A stretch of 64,000 nt of DNA from Neiella marina (GTDB lineage Bacteria; Pseudomonadota; Gammaproteobacteria; Enterobacterales; Neiellaceae), in NCBI RefSeq assembly GCF_002165625.1, contig NZ_NGNS01000021.1, positions 20,778-84,777 on the forward strand, read 5' to 3'. The notes under the pieces are model-generated. The model made no database searches. It had not been told where the DNA came from and worked only from the letters and a program-made list of their open reading frames with translations. The stretch's first letter is position 1. Every line of letters begins with the position of its first letter. Both the position numbers and the translations under genes were made by a program. Below are positions 9,151-18,343 of this stretch, piece after piece.

Positions 9151-9735
9151 TCAGAAGTTGGCATTCAAATGCGCTTCAAAGCGTTTGAAATCAGCTTCCA
9201 CATTGGGGTTCTTCATCACGTCGTAGCAAGCGAATGTTGGCAGCGCCGTCATACCAAAGAAGCGGAAATTGGCATGCATGTGCATCATCAAGTCATCAAC
9301 ACTTTTACCTTGGAACAAGTATTCGCTGGCGTCGTTAAAAGACTCTTCTGGGGCATTAAAGGTCAGCGATAACATGTACTTGGTGTTTGCACGAGAGCCG
9401 CCAGTGCCATAGTTTTTCTTCGGCTCTTCCGGCGTGCGACCGTCAAAGTTGCACAATGCGCCGCCCATACCTGCGGTGAATACTTCATCCATGTACTTCT
9501 TAAATGACCATGGAATGGTCATCCAATTGATTGGCGTTTGTAGGATCACCCGATCTGCCCATTCAAAGTGACCCAGCTGTTCTTCAACAACAATGTCATC
9601 TTGCATCGTCACCACGCGCACTGCATGACCGTTAGCTTCCAGCGTTGCTTTCGCTTGGTTAACCAAAGACGCATTTAACTTACCTTCCGAATAAGGCGAT
9701 GGTTCATGGGCATTGATAATTAGAACGTGACTCAC
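9151..9735 (-). CDS. mdaB: NAD(P)H:quinone oxidoreductase, MdaB-like
   Basis: A 194-residue flavodoxin-fold enzyme. The N-terminal [19 protein letters not shown] phosphate-binding loop, [35 protein letters not shown] and [15 protein letters not shown] line up with E. coli MdaB over its full length. MdaB uses FAD and NADPH to reduce quinones by two electrons, avoiding semiquinone radicals. First gene of the minus-strand set mdaB, CMD, GST, DsbA-fold, divergent from the HxlR regulator, with several GGTA/TACC dyads between them. The set probably responds to quinones or other electrophiles. Confidence 0.87.
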   Translation of the reverse strand: MSHVLIINAHEPSPYSEGKLNASLVNQAKATLEANGHAVRVVTMQDDIVVEEQLGHFEWADRVILQTPINWMTIPWSFKKYMDEVFTAGMGGALCNFDGRTPEEPKKNYGTGGSRANTKYMLSLTFNAPEESFNDASEYLFQGKSVDDLMMHMHANFRFFGMTALPTFACYDVMKNPNVEADFKRFEAHLNANF

Positions 9736-9767
9736 TGTGGCGGCTCCTCAGTTGAATTGTCAGTAAC

Positions 9768-9853
9768 GGTACTCAGTCTAGTACCAAATCTGTCGAACAC
9801 CGGTTCATTATGGTAACCTACATACCAATTTCAATTAGTTACCTTTTGGTAAC
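9768..9853. promoter_or_regulatory. Probable HxlR operators in the divergent promoter region
   Basis: Three short dyads share GGTA/TACC arms: GGTAC-N8-GTACC at 9768-9785, GGTA-N7-TACC at 9812-9826, and GTTACC-TTTT-GGTAAC at 9838-9853. They fill the space between mdaB and the HxlR-type gene. HxlR-family proteins bind as dimers to such short inverted repeats, so these are candidate operators controlling both directions. The spacings differ, so which is the true site is open. Confidence 0.55.
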
Positions 9854-9876
9854 CTATATGTTTTTTGAGGTTAGCT

Positions 9877-10233
9877 TTGAAAAGTTATTTAGAAACAGAT
9901 GACTACGGTAGAAAAAAAGTGGTCAACCCATGCCTTGAGCCCTGTTCAATCGAAAAAGGCATGCGAATGATTGGCGGCAAATGGACCGGCTCCATCATCT
10001 ATCACCTCAAAGACGGCCCGGTTCGATTCAATGATTTGAGTCGCATGCTTGGTGGTGCCAGCAAAAAAATGGTCGATCAGCGACTGAAAGAATTGGAAAG
10101 CAACGGTATGGTCATTCGCAAAGTGATTAGTGACCGGCCAGTGGCGGTCACCTATGAACTAACGCCGTTTGGCCAATCGGCATTGGAGTGCTTAGACAAG
10201 TTGCGCGAATGGTCGGAGTCGAATCAACTCTAA
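9877..10233 (+). CDS. HxlR-family transcriptional regulator
   Basis: A 118-residue winged-helix regulator. CLEPCSIEKGMRMIGGKWTG is the classical HxlR N-terminus with a Cys before the recognition region, followed by RFNDLSRMLGGASKKMVDQR and the wing YELTPFGQSALE. I chose the TTG at 9877 because GAGG stands six bases before it; another TTG four codons upstream (9865) has no such site. Cys14 and Cys18 (near PCLEPC) could sense electrophiles as in related quinone sensors such as YodB/QorR. Divergent from the mdaB set, which it probably represses; that is inference from position. Confidence 0.88.
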   Translation: MKSYLETDDYGRKKVVNPCLEPCSIEKGMRMIGGKWTGSIIYHLKDGPVRFNDLSRMLGGASKKMVDQRLKELESNGMVIRKVISDRPVAVTYELTPFGQSALECLDKLREWSESNQL

Positions 10234-10348
10234 GCACGCAGGCAAAAATCGTTGAAGCAATTATGTAAAACCGATCCAGCTCTCATCTTCTTTTTGCATC
10301 TCACCTTAGAATAAATTGTAAATTGTTAACCATTATTCAATTGCAACT

Positions 10349-11536
10349 ATGACGCGCTTTGCTTACTCCATTGCAGCTCTCTCTATCACTATGACTTCAG
10401 TTAATCTCAGCCAAGCGGCTAGCTTTGATTCGGATCTGGCGCTGTTAGCCGACAATTACCAACCCATTGTATTAACCAGCGGCGACAATCGCCTGGCGGT
10501 ATTGGCCGAGTTTCAAGGCCGCGCCATGGTGAGCAGCATGTCTGGCGATCAAGGCAATAGCATTGGTTGGTTTGACCGAGAGTTACTCAAGCAAGATCTG
10601 AGTGAGATTGAAAACCTCAATGTGGGTGGTGTCAGCCGTTTGTGGTTCGGCCCTGAAAAAGGCCCTTATGCACTGTTTTTCGAGCCGGGAACGGCGCAGG
10701 TTGCAGAAACAGTGCACTATCAAGAAGCCATTACCACTGTTGCTTTTGATATCGTCAATCAAACGCCACAACAAGTGACATTCGAGCAAGACATTCAACT
10801 TGTCAATCACATGGAAACTGAGTTCAGTTTTCATGTCAGCCGTTCTGTTGCTTTGTTTGATGCTGCCGAACTGGCGAAATCGCTAGCGGTGACCATTCCC
10901 GATGGCATTCGGGCTATTGGTTTTAGTGCGTCGACGACGCTTACCAACGCCGGCAACAAACCGTTGTCACGGCAAACCGGATTAATATCAATTTGGGAGT
11001 TAGGCTGTTTCTCCCCGAATGCCACCATCGCAATTCCGTTGAGCCAGCCCTTAACTGAGGTGACATCCTACTTCACTCCGACCAAAGCCAGTCATACCAA
11101 AATCGTTGACGAAACGGTGTTCTACAAAGCTGATGCTAGTTACATGAACAAGATTGGCGTTCCACCAGAGCAAACGAAACCCATTATTGGCAGCTATAAC
11201 CCAGAGCTGAATCTGTTGACCATTGTTAAGTTTCAGTTCGAGCCGCCAGAAGATGGCAGTTACGTTAATTCGGTGTGGCAGGATGATGTCGACCCATACG
11301 GTGGCGATGTCACCAATATCTTCAACTATGGTTTGTTGGCCAACGGTCAGCCTGGGCCATTTTATGAGCTGGAAACGTCGTCTCATGCCAGAGAGTTGGC
11401 CATTGGCGAAAGCTTAAGCCATTACCACAACACCTACCACTTCAGCGGCGATCAACAACAGCTGAGCATACTGAGCGAAGCACTACTTGGCGTCTCTTTG
11501 CAGCAATTGCAGCAAGTGTTTACAGCGACCAATTAG
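10349..11536 (+). CDS. Secreted protein of unknown function, DUF6786-like
   Basis: A 395-residue protein with a signal peptide ending near SQAAS (residue 24). It is rich in beta-strand pattern and lacks obvious catalytic motifs. The blocks GLISIWELGCFSP, YMNKIGVPPEQTKPIIGSY, YVNSVWQDDVDPYGGDVTNIFNYG and FYELETSSHARELAIGE resemble DUF6786, a beta-supersandwich family related in fold to carbohydrate mutarotases. I hold the family call at moderate confidence. It has its own transcription unit between the HxlR gene and the Amt-MCP gene. Given the fold and the saccharolytic surroundings a glycan-binding or sugar-isomerising role is possible, but nothing in the sequence proves it. Confidence 0.6.
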   Translation: MTRFAYSIAALSITMTSVNLSQAASFDSDLALLADNYQPIVLTSGDNRLAVLAEFQGRAMVSSMSGDQGNSIGWFDRELLKQDLSEIENLNVGGVSRLWFGPEKGPYALFFEPGTAQVAETVHYQEAITTVAFDIVNQTPQQVTFEQDIQLVNHMETEFSFHVSRSVALFDAAELAKSLAVTIPDGIRAIGFSASTTLTNAGNKPLSRQTGLISIWELGCFSPNATIAIPLSQPLTEVTSYFTPTKASHTKIVDETVFYKADASYMNKIGVPPEQTKPIIGSYNPELNLLTIVKFQFEPPEDGSYVNSVWQDDVDPYGGDVTNIFNYGLLANGQPGPFYELETSSHARELAIGESLSHYHNTYHFSGDQQQLSILSEALLGVSLQQLQQVFTATN

Positions 11537-11848
11537 TCACCGCTGGGCAACGCCCTCCATGCGTTTCAAACAGTCGATCGAAAGACAATGTCAAGTGACG
11601 AGAGCAAAATAGTTCAACGCTGAACAAACGACCAACATTTGCTTGCTTTTTGTTCGCCCCGAAAAAAATGCACCATAGAGATCCGTCACGCACAATATAG
11701 ATGCAAAAGAATAAGGAAACGCACCAAACAAGCTCAAAAAAAACCTTAAGATTGTCGTAAGTCATTCAAAATGTTTACTTTTTATTACAGATGTGAAGAA
11801 TGCTACAGCGATGCAACGGCGCATCGACAATACAATTTGAGGACTATC
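11537..11848. other. 312-base spacer before the Amt-MCP gene
   Basis: No gene, RNA or clear terminator is visible here. The right end holds GAGG six bases before the GTG start of the next gene. The reading frame of that gene is open back to an ATG at 11771, but that extension would put about 26 non-hydrophobic residues before a normal signal peptide. Confidence 0.5.
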
Positions 11849-14116
11849 GTGAAAGGACTGTGGTTTTTACCCGCATTGTTAGTGGCTCTTCCAGCCCAAG
11901 CAGCAGATGAGTCGCGGGTAATTGATTTACTTTGGGTGGTTGTGGCCGCTGGCTTAGTGTTTTTTATGCAAGCAGGCTTCACCATGTTTGAATCTGGCCT
12001 CATTCGGGCCAAAAATAGCTACAACGTCGCAGTAAAAAACATATCAGACTTTACCGTTGCTGTGTTGTCATTCTGGTTTATCGGCTTTGGCCTGATGTTT
12101 GGCGAAACCAACTCGGGCTTGTTTGGCGGCACAGGATTTTTCGGTAGTTTGCTCAATCAACCCTTCGACTTTGCCTTCTTTCTATTCCAGGCAACATTTG
12201 TCGGTACCGCCGCCACCATCGTCGCTGGCGCAGTTGCCGAGCGAATGAAGTTTCGGGCCTACCTTATTATCTCTGTCATTATCAGCTTGGTGATTTATCC
12301 GGTCAGTGGCCACTGGGCATGGGGCAGCCTACTGTTGGGCGACAGTCAAGGCTGGCTCGAGACCAAGGGCTTTATGGATTTCGCTGGCTCCACAGTGGTT
12401 CACTCAGTTGGTGCTTGGGTCGCATTAGCTGGGGTGATCGTCTTAGGGCCGCGCAAAGGGCGCTTCAATGACAAAGGTGAAGTAGAGGAAATCCCCGGTC
12501 ACAACCTGCTACTTGCAACTTTGGGCGTGTTTATTTTGTGGTTTGGTTGGTTTGGCTTCAACGGTGGCAGCACGCTAAAAGCAGAAGGCGCAATCGCCAA
12601 AATTATCGTCAACACCTTGCTTGCAGCTAGCGCAGGCGGTTTAACTTGCCTTATGCTGTCATGGCTACAGCACCAAGGAAAAGTAAGAGTAGAACAAGCA
12701 CTAAATGGCATTTTGGCGGGTTTAGTGTCAATTACCGCTGGCTGTGCTTTTGTCGAGCCGAGTAGTGCGATTTGGATTGGTTTGATTGGCGCAGCGATAG
12801 TCTACAGCGCAGAACTCATCATCCTTCACGTCTTTAAGCTCGACGATCCGGTCGGCGCCGTTGCGGTCCATGGTATTGGTGGAATCTGGGGTACTTTAGC
12901 TGTGGCCCTGTTCGCTGAAACATCTCAACTGGCCGCCGGCTCTCACATTGAGCAATTTATGGTGCAGCTGACCGGCGTCGTCACAACCTTTGGCTGGGCC
13001 TTTGGCATGGGACTGGTGACTTTCTTCCTGCTGAAGGTGTTTCATGATTTGCGTGTTACCGAGGCTGAAGAAGACTTAGGGTTAAACGTGGTCGAACACG
13101 GCGCAAAAACGGTCTGGCTCGATACCATGAAAACCATGCATCATATTGTTCACACCGGTGACTTGACCAATCGCGCTCCTGTCGAACGAGCAACCGAAGC
13201 TGGCGAGACAGCCATTGCGTTTAACCACCTGCTCGATAAGTTCCAAAGTAGTATTGGCTTAATGGCCGATTCGGCACGCAATATTTCGGTTCAAAGCACC
13301 CAGTTGGATCAAGTCGTCACCCACAGCGCTGATGGTATCTATCGACAGCAAGGATTGACCAAAAGCATCAACGAGCTAATGGCTGATGTGTTGAATCAGG
13401 CAGAGAAAACGCAAACGTCTTCGACTCGTGGTGCCGAATTGGTATCACAGGCTCAGCAGGACGTGACTCAAGGCGTTGGTCAAGTAGAACAACTCGCTAG
13501 CGCGGTATCTCGATTGTCCACCGACTTGCACCAAGCCTCAGAACGAGCCGATCGATTGGCAGTAAAAACAAACGCCATTAGCGAAGTCGTGGAGCTGATT
13601 CAGAATATCGCAGGACAAACCAATTTGTTGGCATTGAATGCTGCAATCGAATCAGCCCGAGCTGGTAGCCACGGCAAAGGTTTTGCGGTTGTCGCCGAGG
13701 AAGTTCGACATTTAGCGCAGCGCACACAAGTCGCCACCGAGGAGATTCAGGGGCAAATCGAGTCGCTGCAAGACGAAGCGTCAACATCTGCGCAAGTACT
13801 CAAAGACTACTCCGCCAGCGCATTGACCAATGCCGATCAATCGCGAGATACCCTGACCGCTCTGAGATCACTAGTCAACGTGGTTGATAGTATTACTGAT
13901 CTGAATGTCCAAATCGCTAACTCGGCCAGCCATCAGGCTCAACTATCAAAGCAAACTCACGATTTAATTGACGAAGTCCATCAAATTGCCGCAGGCAACC
14001 AAGCCAGCACCACGCAATTGGCTCAAGCGTCAGAAGAGTTAAGAAGTAGCGTGAAAGGGTTTGAACAGGACATTAAAAGCTATCGACATCGAAACTACGA
14101 CCCGGTGAGCTGTTGA
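11849..14116 (+). CDS. Ammonium transporter fused to HAMP and chemoreceptor signalling domain
   Basis: A 755-residue fusion. Residues 1-20 are a signal peptide like those of Amt proteins ([18 protein letters not shown]). Residues about 22-405 are a full Amt channel with about 11 helices. It keeps both pore His of the Amt twin-His pair, His185 in [10 protein letters not shown] and His341 in [18 protein letters not shown]-like segment follows at about 430-470 ([17 protein letters not shown]). Then comes a long coiled coil whose hairpin tip at about 588-622 ([17 protein letters not shown]) is the CheA/CheW-binding core of chemoreceptors. No CheR-tethering pentapeptide ends the protein. I chose the GTG at 11849 for its GAGG site. 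It is probably an ammonium chemoreceptor. The gene stands alone and ends at a bidirectional terminator. Confidence 0.9.
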   Translation: MKGLWFLPALLVALPAQAADESRVIDLLWVVVAAGLVFFMQAGFTMFESGLIRAKNSYNVAVKNISDFTVAVLSFWFIGFGLMFGETNSGLFGGTGFFGSLLNQPFDFAFFLFQATFVGTAATIVAGAVAERMKFRAYLIISVIISLVIYPVSGHWAWGSLLLGDSQGWLETKGFMDFAGSTVVHSVGAWVALAGVIVLGPRKGRFNDKGEVEEIPGHNLLLATLGVFILWFGWFGFNGGSTLKAEGAIAKIIVNTLLAASAGGLTCLMLSWLQHQGKVRVEQALNGILAGLVSITAGCAFVEPSSAIWIGLIGAAIVYSAELIILHVFKLDDPVGAVAVHGIGGIWGTLAVALFAETSQLAAGSHIEQFMVQLTGVVTTFGWAFGMGLVTFFLLKVFHDLRVTEAEEDLGLNVVEHGAKTVWLDTMKTMHHIVHTGDLTNRAPVERATEAGETAIAFNHLLDKFQSSIGLMADSARNISVQSTQLDQVVTHSADGIYRQQGLTKSINELMADVLNQAEKTQTSSTRGAELVSQAQQDVTQGVGQVEQLASAVSRLSTDLHQASERADRLAVKTNAISEVVELIQNIAGQTNLLALNAAIESARAGSHGKGFAVVAEEVRHLAQRTQVATEEIQGQIESLQDEASTSAQVLKDYSASALTNADQSRDTLTALRSLVNVVDSITDLNVQIANSASHQAQLSKQTHDLIDEVHQIAAGNQASTTQLAQASEELRSSVKGFEQDIKSYRHRNYDPVSC

Positions 14117-14125
14117 CCATAGAGA

Positions 14126-14155
14126 GCTTGGTGAGTTCCAGTGAGCTCACCAAGC
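14126..14155. terminator. Bidirectional terminator between Amt-MCP gene and galM
   Basis: A 10-bp perfect stem GCTTGGTGAG / CTCACCAAGC with a 10-nt loop lies between the convergent stops. There is no strong T-run, so efficiency is uncertain. Confidence 0.6.
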
Positions 14156-14162
14156 AACCAAA

Positions 14163-15161
14163 CTAAACAGTAAATTGGAAACAGGTGTAGTGCTGGTAAG
14201 TTTCGCCCGGCTGCAAGATGCAACTCTGGTGGGGCCAATCGCGATTCGGGGCATCAGGTAAGAACTGAGTCTCAAGGGCAATGCCTTGATAATCCAAGCC
14301 ATCACCATCTCGAGTAGGGACACCACCGAGGAAATTACCAGTGTAAACATGGACCGCAGGTTTACTGGTGAACACCGATAAGCACACTTTGCCATCAGCA
14401 GATGTCACTTGCGCAGCTGGCTTATCATCAGCTATTTCGGCATCAAGAATAAAACTGTGGTCAATACCTTTGACTCGTCGTTGCTGATCGTCACTAAGCA
14501 ACTCAGCAAGGATTGTTTTCGGTTGACGAAAATCAAAACTAGTCCCTGCCACTGTTTCGATTTCGGCCTCTGGGATACCATCGACGCGGACCGGTAGATA
14601 CTGTTCTGCGGCAATTTGCAAAACATGGTCAAGCATAGTGTCTCGATCGGAGTCGAGGTTAAAGTAACTGTGGTTGGTGAGATTGATCGGGCATGGTTGG
14701 TCAACTGTCGCCTGATAGCGAATGGTCAAGTCATTGTTGTCACCCAGCTCATAATGAACCTGCACAACAAGGTTGCCTGGATAGCCTTCATCGCCGTCGC
14801 GCGACTCGAATTGGTAGACTGCTGAACGACTATCATGACTCACTAGTTGCCAAGCATTGTGGCTCAGTTGACCGGCACCATGGAGATGGTTCGGCGCTTG
14901 GTTAATGGTAACTTGGTATTGCCGGTCACCAATAGCAAATTGGCCCGCCTCAATACGATTGGCGAAGCGCCCAACATTGGCGCCAAGGAACGCTGGATTA
15001 TCGAGATAATCTTCACGACGGTCACAGCCAACAACGACTTCGCGCATTTCACCATCAGCCAGCGGCAACTTAATGCTAGTGATACTGGCACCGACATCAA
15101 CCAACCTAACCAACATACCATTGGCGTTAGTGAGTTCTACCCAGTGATTGCTGTCGGTCAT
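14163..15161 (-). CDS. galM: Aldose 1-epimerase (galactose mutarotase)
   Basis: A 332-residue cytoplasmic mutarotase that interconverts alpha- and beta-D-galactose so that GalK receives the alpha form. Family motifs: LGANVGRFANRI, PNHLHGAGQLSHNAW (catalytic His), INLTNHSYFNL (second His), DHSFIL, and GIALETQFLPDAPNR with the catalytic Glu. It lies downstream of the TonB receptor on the same strand but behind a hairpin terminator, and its own upstream region holds only a half-operator (TTGGTTAATTTA near 15174). The other three Leloir genes are 22 kb away at 37.8-41.1 kb. Function assigned with good confidence; exclusive specificity for galactose is not provable. Confidence 0.9.
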   Translation of the reverse strand: MTDSNHWVELTNANGMLVRLVDVGASITSIKLPLADGEMREVVVGCDRREDYLDNPAFLGANVGRFANRIEAGQFAIGDRQYQVTINQAPNHLHGAGQLSHNAWQLVSHDSRSAVYQFESRDGDEGYPGNLVVQVHYELGDNNDLTIRYQATVDQPCPINLTNHSYFNLDSDRDTMLDHVLQIAAEQYLPVRVDGIPEAEIETVAGTSFDFRQPKTILAELLSDDQQRRVKGIDHSFILDAEIADDKPAAQVTSADGKVCLSVFTSKPAVHVYTGNFLGGVPTRDGDGLDYQGIALETQFLPDAPNRDWPHQSCILQPGETYQHYTCFQFTV

Positions 15162-15320
15162 GATTGTTTATCCTTGGTTAATTTATTTTACAGTTAAAAC
15201 AAATAATGACCTATTTGTTAAGCAAAGCAAATAGGCCATATCAGCAAACTTTTCTGATGTTTGCTGTAGATCATCTAGATCGTCGATGACGAGCTGCGAC
15301 TCGCTACTTGAGCGACGCAA

Positions 15321-15342
15321 AAGGCAGCCCGCAGGCTGCCTT
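15321..15342 (-). terminator. Terminator after the TonB-dependent receptor gene
   Basis: A 9-bp stem AAGGCAGCC / GGCTGCCTT with a 4-nt loop and a short T-run on the minus strand lies just after the receptor stop codon and before galM. Confidence 0.75.
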
Positions 15343-15375
15343 AGCGATCAACGAGTGATGCCTTTCATGGGGGCC

Positions 15376-18180
15376 TTAGAACTTACCCCGAACCCCAATG
15401 GCATAACGAGTTTTGTACTCTTGACTATCGATCAACTGATTCTTGAAGCGACCATGAGAGCGAGCGTCTTCACCTGTGATGTTGATGGCATCAAGGTACA
15501 CAGTGAAGTTGTCGTTAATGTCATAACTGGCATTCATATCCCACTGACCATAGGCTTCAGTGAACACTGGCTCGTCACCCCGAGCTGGCTGATCGGTCTT
15601 TAACAAGAAGTCATCTCGCCAGTTGTAAGCAACACGCACCTGAATGCCGTCTTTCTCATAGAAGCCAACGAAGTTGGCCGAGTCGCTCAGCCCGGTGAGT
15701 GCCACCGTTTGCTCAACAGAGAACACGTCATATTCGACATCACCATCAACAAATGTTGCGTTGATAATGGTACCGAAGCCGGTTTCACCAAAGACATGCT
15801 GCAAAGCCATTTCCCAACCATCAACCGATGCATCTTCCATGTTCATTGGCGTGGTGACATCCCAGTTCATCACTGGATCGCCCGCTTGCGACTGACATTG
15901 AGGGTTTTCACCATCAGGGCAACCCGGACGAGGATTGATACTTGGATCGGTCAACGGCGTACCATCGGCACCATTGATAATCCGTTGTTCAGTATCGGTA
16001 CCGATAAAGTTCTCGACCGACTTGTCAAAGTAACCAATCGATACATAGCTGGCATCGGTGTAATACCACTCCAATGACAAATCTATGTTGTCAGACGTAT
16101 ATGGCTCCAACCCTGGATTGCCCTGACCGGCGGTGTAAGGACCACCAGGACGATACATGGTCAAGTTTGTTGCAGGCGATAATGCTGGCAAGTCACTGCG
16201 TGTCATTGTCCGGCTGACAGCGAAACGGGCAATCAAATCGTCTGTCAGATTGACGTTAATGTCTAAGTTCGGCAGGTACTCATCGTACGATGCTTTGATT
16301 GACTCCAACGTAGCACCATTCTCGTAGTAAAGCGGCAACAGCTCGGAGATGGTCACATATTGGTATGCATAAGGTAAATTGCTTTCCGAGGAGCCAGTTA
16401 CGTCAGTATCTTCATAGCGTAAACCAGCATTAACGTTGACATCATAGCCTGCGACTTCAAATTCAAAGTCGGCAGAAACATACATCGCGGTGGTTTCTTC
16501 CTCTACCCGATCGAGATCAGCAGGAAATTCTGGCGCAATCAAGCCTTGCTCTTCACCAAGTTCGAGCAAATGTTTGGGGTCAAATTCTGCCGCCGTGTTC
16601 AAACCCGGCACGCCATTGACCTTCACCCAATCGATATCAAGCTCGCTAAAATCAAGCTCAGACAAGAACGAAAACTGTAAGCGACGGCTTGAATCATATT
16701 GAAAATCGGTGTTAGACACACCAAAGTTCAATGCCACTAGCGGCCCCATGTAGAGTTCCCAACTACCGTGCAACTGAATTTGCTCAATGTCATTCTTAAC
16801 TTGGTAACCACGAGCAATACCCAGATCACCCATCAAACCTTCGGTAGTAAAGCTGTCACCATTACGATCGAGAATAGTGGCAATTGGTACCCCGTTAGTC
16901 ATATCTAACGTCAAGTCATCATCGAACTCTTTGCCACTTAGAATCGCCAAGTTTTCGGCAACGGTGCCATCAGGCTGAGACTCAGAAGTTGAGTCGTGGT
17001 AATCAAGCTCAAACTTCAACTCGTCAGTGGCCTGCCAAGTTAAGTTCAATCCAATAGAGTCATTTTCAGTTTCTAAGTCATTGTAGAAACCGTAGTGATT
17101 AATACGGTGATTAGCCGTGGTCGCTTTTACCACTGTGCCATTCGCATCAGTGAACCCTTCTACCTTCCAAAAGTCGTACCACCAAGCAATGTTGGTTCGC
17201 TCGATTTGCTCATCATAACGCGACAAGGTGTAATCCAAGGTCGCGACCCAGTCGTCATTTGGCGCGTACTGCAAAACAAACTGCGCATTGGTGCGCTCAC
17301 GTTCGTGATCACTGGTGTTAATACTGAAATCCTGCGGCGACCAGTAATACCCTTCTGGGTTTTTGCTGCGATCGATATTGCTATCATCAATACCCGGTTG
17401 CCATTCGTTGTTGCGATCACCAATCCAACCATTAATAGCAACAAATTCCTTGCGGCTGTGGCGTTCCGAAAACGACGCATTGACTAACAGCCCGACGTTG
17501 CCCATGTCGGTTTCAAACACTTTGCTGTACAAGCCAGAAACTTCAGGCGTAATGTCATCGCCTTTCTCGTTACTGGTGTCGATATTTCCCTGTACTTTGA
17601 ACATCAGGGTGTTGTCTTCTAAATCGAGCGGTCGCGAAGTTTTGATATCGATGGTGGCACCAATGCCGCCGGATGAAACATGTGCTTTACCGGTCTTAAA
17701 GACTTCGACACCACTGACACTATCGGCAGAGATCTCTTCAAAGCTGAAACTACGGCTGTTGGTGCGACCACCGGCTGAATCATTACCCAAAGCGTTAGAA
17801 GTAGGCATTTGACGACCATTAAGGGTCACCAAGTTGAATGACGGGCCAAAGCCGCGAACGGTAACCTGACTACCTTCGTTGTTGTTACGGTCAATCGAAA
17901 TACCAGTAATCCGTTGCAATGATTCAGCAAGGTTAGTGTCTGGGAATTTACCGATGTCTTCTGCGGAAATGGCGTCAACAACGCCTGAAGAGGTCCGCTT
18001 AATACCAACTGCTTTATCTAATGAACCGCGAATACCGCGAACCTGAATCACTTCTGTATCTTCGTTTTGCTCCTGTGCTACTTGCTCCTGTGCGATTGCG
18101 GCGTTCATGCCACCGGCCAAGGCTGTAGCAACAGCAAGAGACAACAACTTTATAGTTAATTTCATGTTGTGTGTTTCCAT
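15376..18180 (-). CDS. TonB-dependent outer-membrane receptor
   Basis: A 934-residue outer-membrane receptor of the type used by Alteromonadales for oligosaccharide import. After a signal peptide (GGMNAAIAQEQ) comes a TonB-box-like DTEVIQVRG. The plug domain follows (SGVVDAISAEDIGKFPDTNLAESLQRITGI, split here by its continuation into SIDRNNNEGSQVTVRGFGP and VTLNGRQMPTS). A long barrel ends in the canonical terminal aromatic KTRYAIGVRGKF. I placed the start at the ATG at 18180, which has GGAG upstream; a longer frame begins at 18201. It lies between the sugar-porter MFS gene and galM, on the same strand as both. The ligand is probably an agar-derived oligosaccharide or galactoside (inference from locus). 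No operator of the type seen elsewhere in the locus was found directly upstream. Confidence 0.92.
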   Translation of the reverse strand: METHNMKLTIKLLSLAVATALAGGMNAAIAQEQVAQEQNEDTEVIQVRGIRGSLDKAVGIKRTSSGVVDAISAEDIGKFPDTNLAESLQRITGISIDRNNNEGSQVTVRGFGPSFNLVTLNGRQMPTSNALGNDSAGGRTNSRSFSFEEISADSVSGVEVFKTGKAHVSSGGIGATIDIKTSRPLDLEDNTLMFKVQGNIDTSNEKGDDITPEVSGLYSKVFETDMGNVGLLVNASFSERHSRKEFVAINGWIGDRNNEWQPGIDDSNIDRSKNPEGYYWSPQDFSINTSDHERERTNAQFVLQYAPNDDWVATLDYTLSRYDEQIERTNIAWWYDFWKVEGFTDANGTVVKATTANHRINHYGFYNDLETENDSIGLNLTWQATDELKFELDYHDSTSESQPDGTVAENLAILSGKEFDDDLTLDMTNGVPIATILDRNGDSFTTEGLMGDLGIARGYQVKNDIEQIQLHGSWELYMGPLVALNFGVSNTDFQYDSSRRLQFSFLSELDFSELDIDWVKVNGVPGLNTAAEFDPKHLLELGEEQGLIAPEFPADLDRVEEETTAMYVSADFEFEVAGYDVNVNAGLRYEDTDVTGSSESNLPYAYQYVTISELLPLYYENGATLESIKASYDEYLPNLDINVNLTDDLIARFAVSRTMTRSDLPALSPATNLTMYRPGGPYTAGQGNPGLEPYTSDNIDLSLEWYYTDASYVSIGYFDKSVENFIGTDTEQRIINGADGTPLTDPSINPRPGCPDGENPQCQSQAGDPVMNWDVTTPMNMEDASVDGWEMALQHVFGETGFGTIINATFVDGDVEYDVFSVEQTVALTGLSDSANFVGFYEKDGIQVRVAYNWRDDFLLKTDQPARGDEPVFTEAYGQWDMNASYDINDNFTVYLDAINITGEDARSHGRFKNQLIDSQEYKTRYAIGVRGKF

Positions 18181-18343
18181 TTTTTTAAGAACTCCCCCCA
18201 AGGAGTCGTGCGTGATTTGTAATATTCGAAATCTCTATCACAACCATGACTTTCGGTTAGATTAGTCCCACTGCATCCAAGCCATGATCCTCAATCACCC
18301 TGTGAGTTGATTACCTCCTGTGTCAGTCGCTGATCACCCGAGG

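Noticed and set aside
14163..15161. Reading galM as part of the TonB receptor transcript under the locus operator
   Set aside because: A hairpin terminator separates them and only a half-operator is found before galM, so shared control is unproven.
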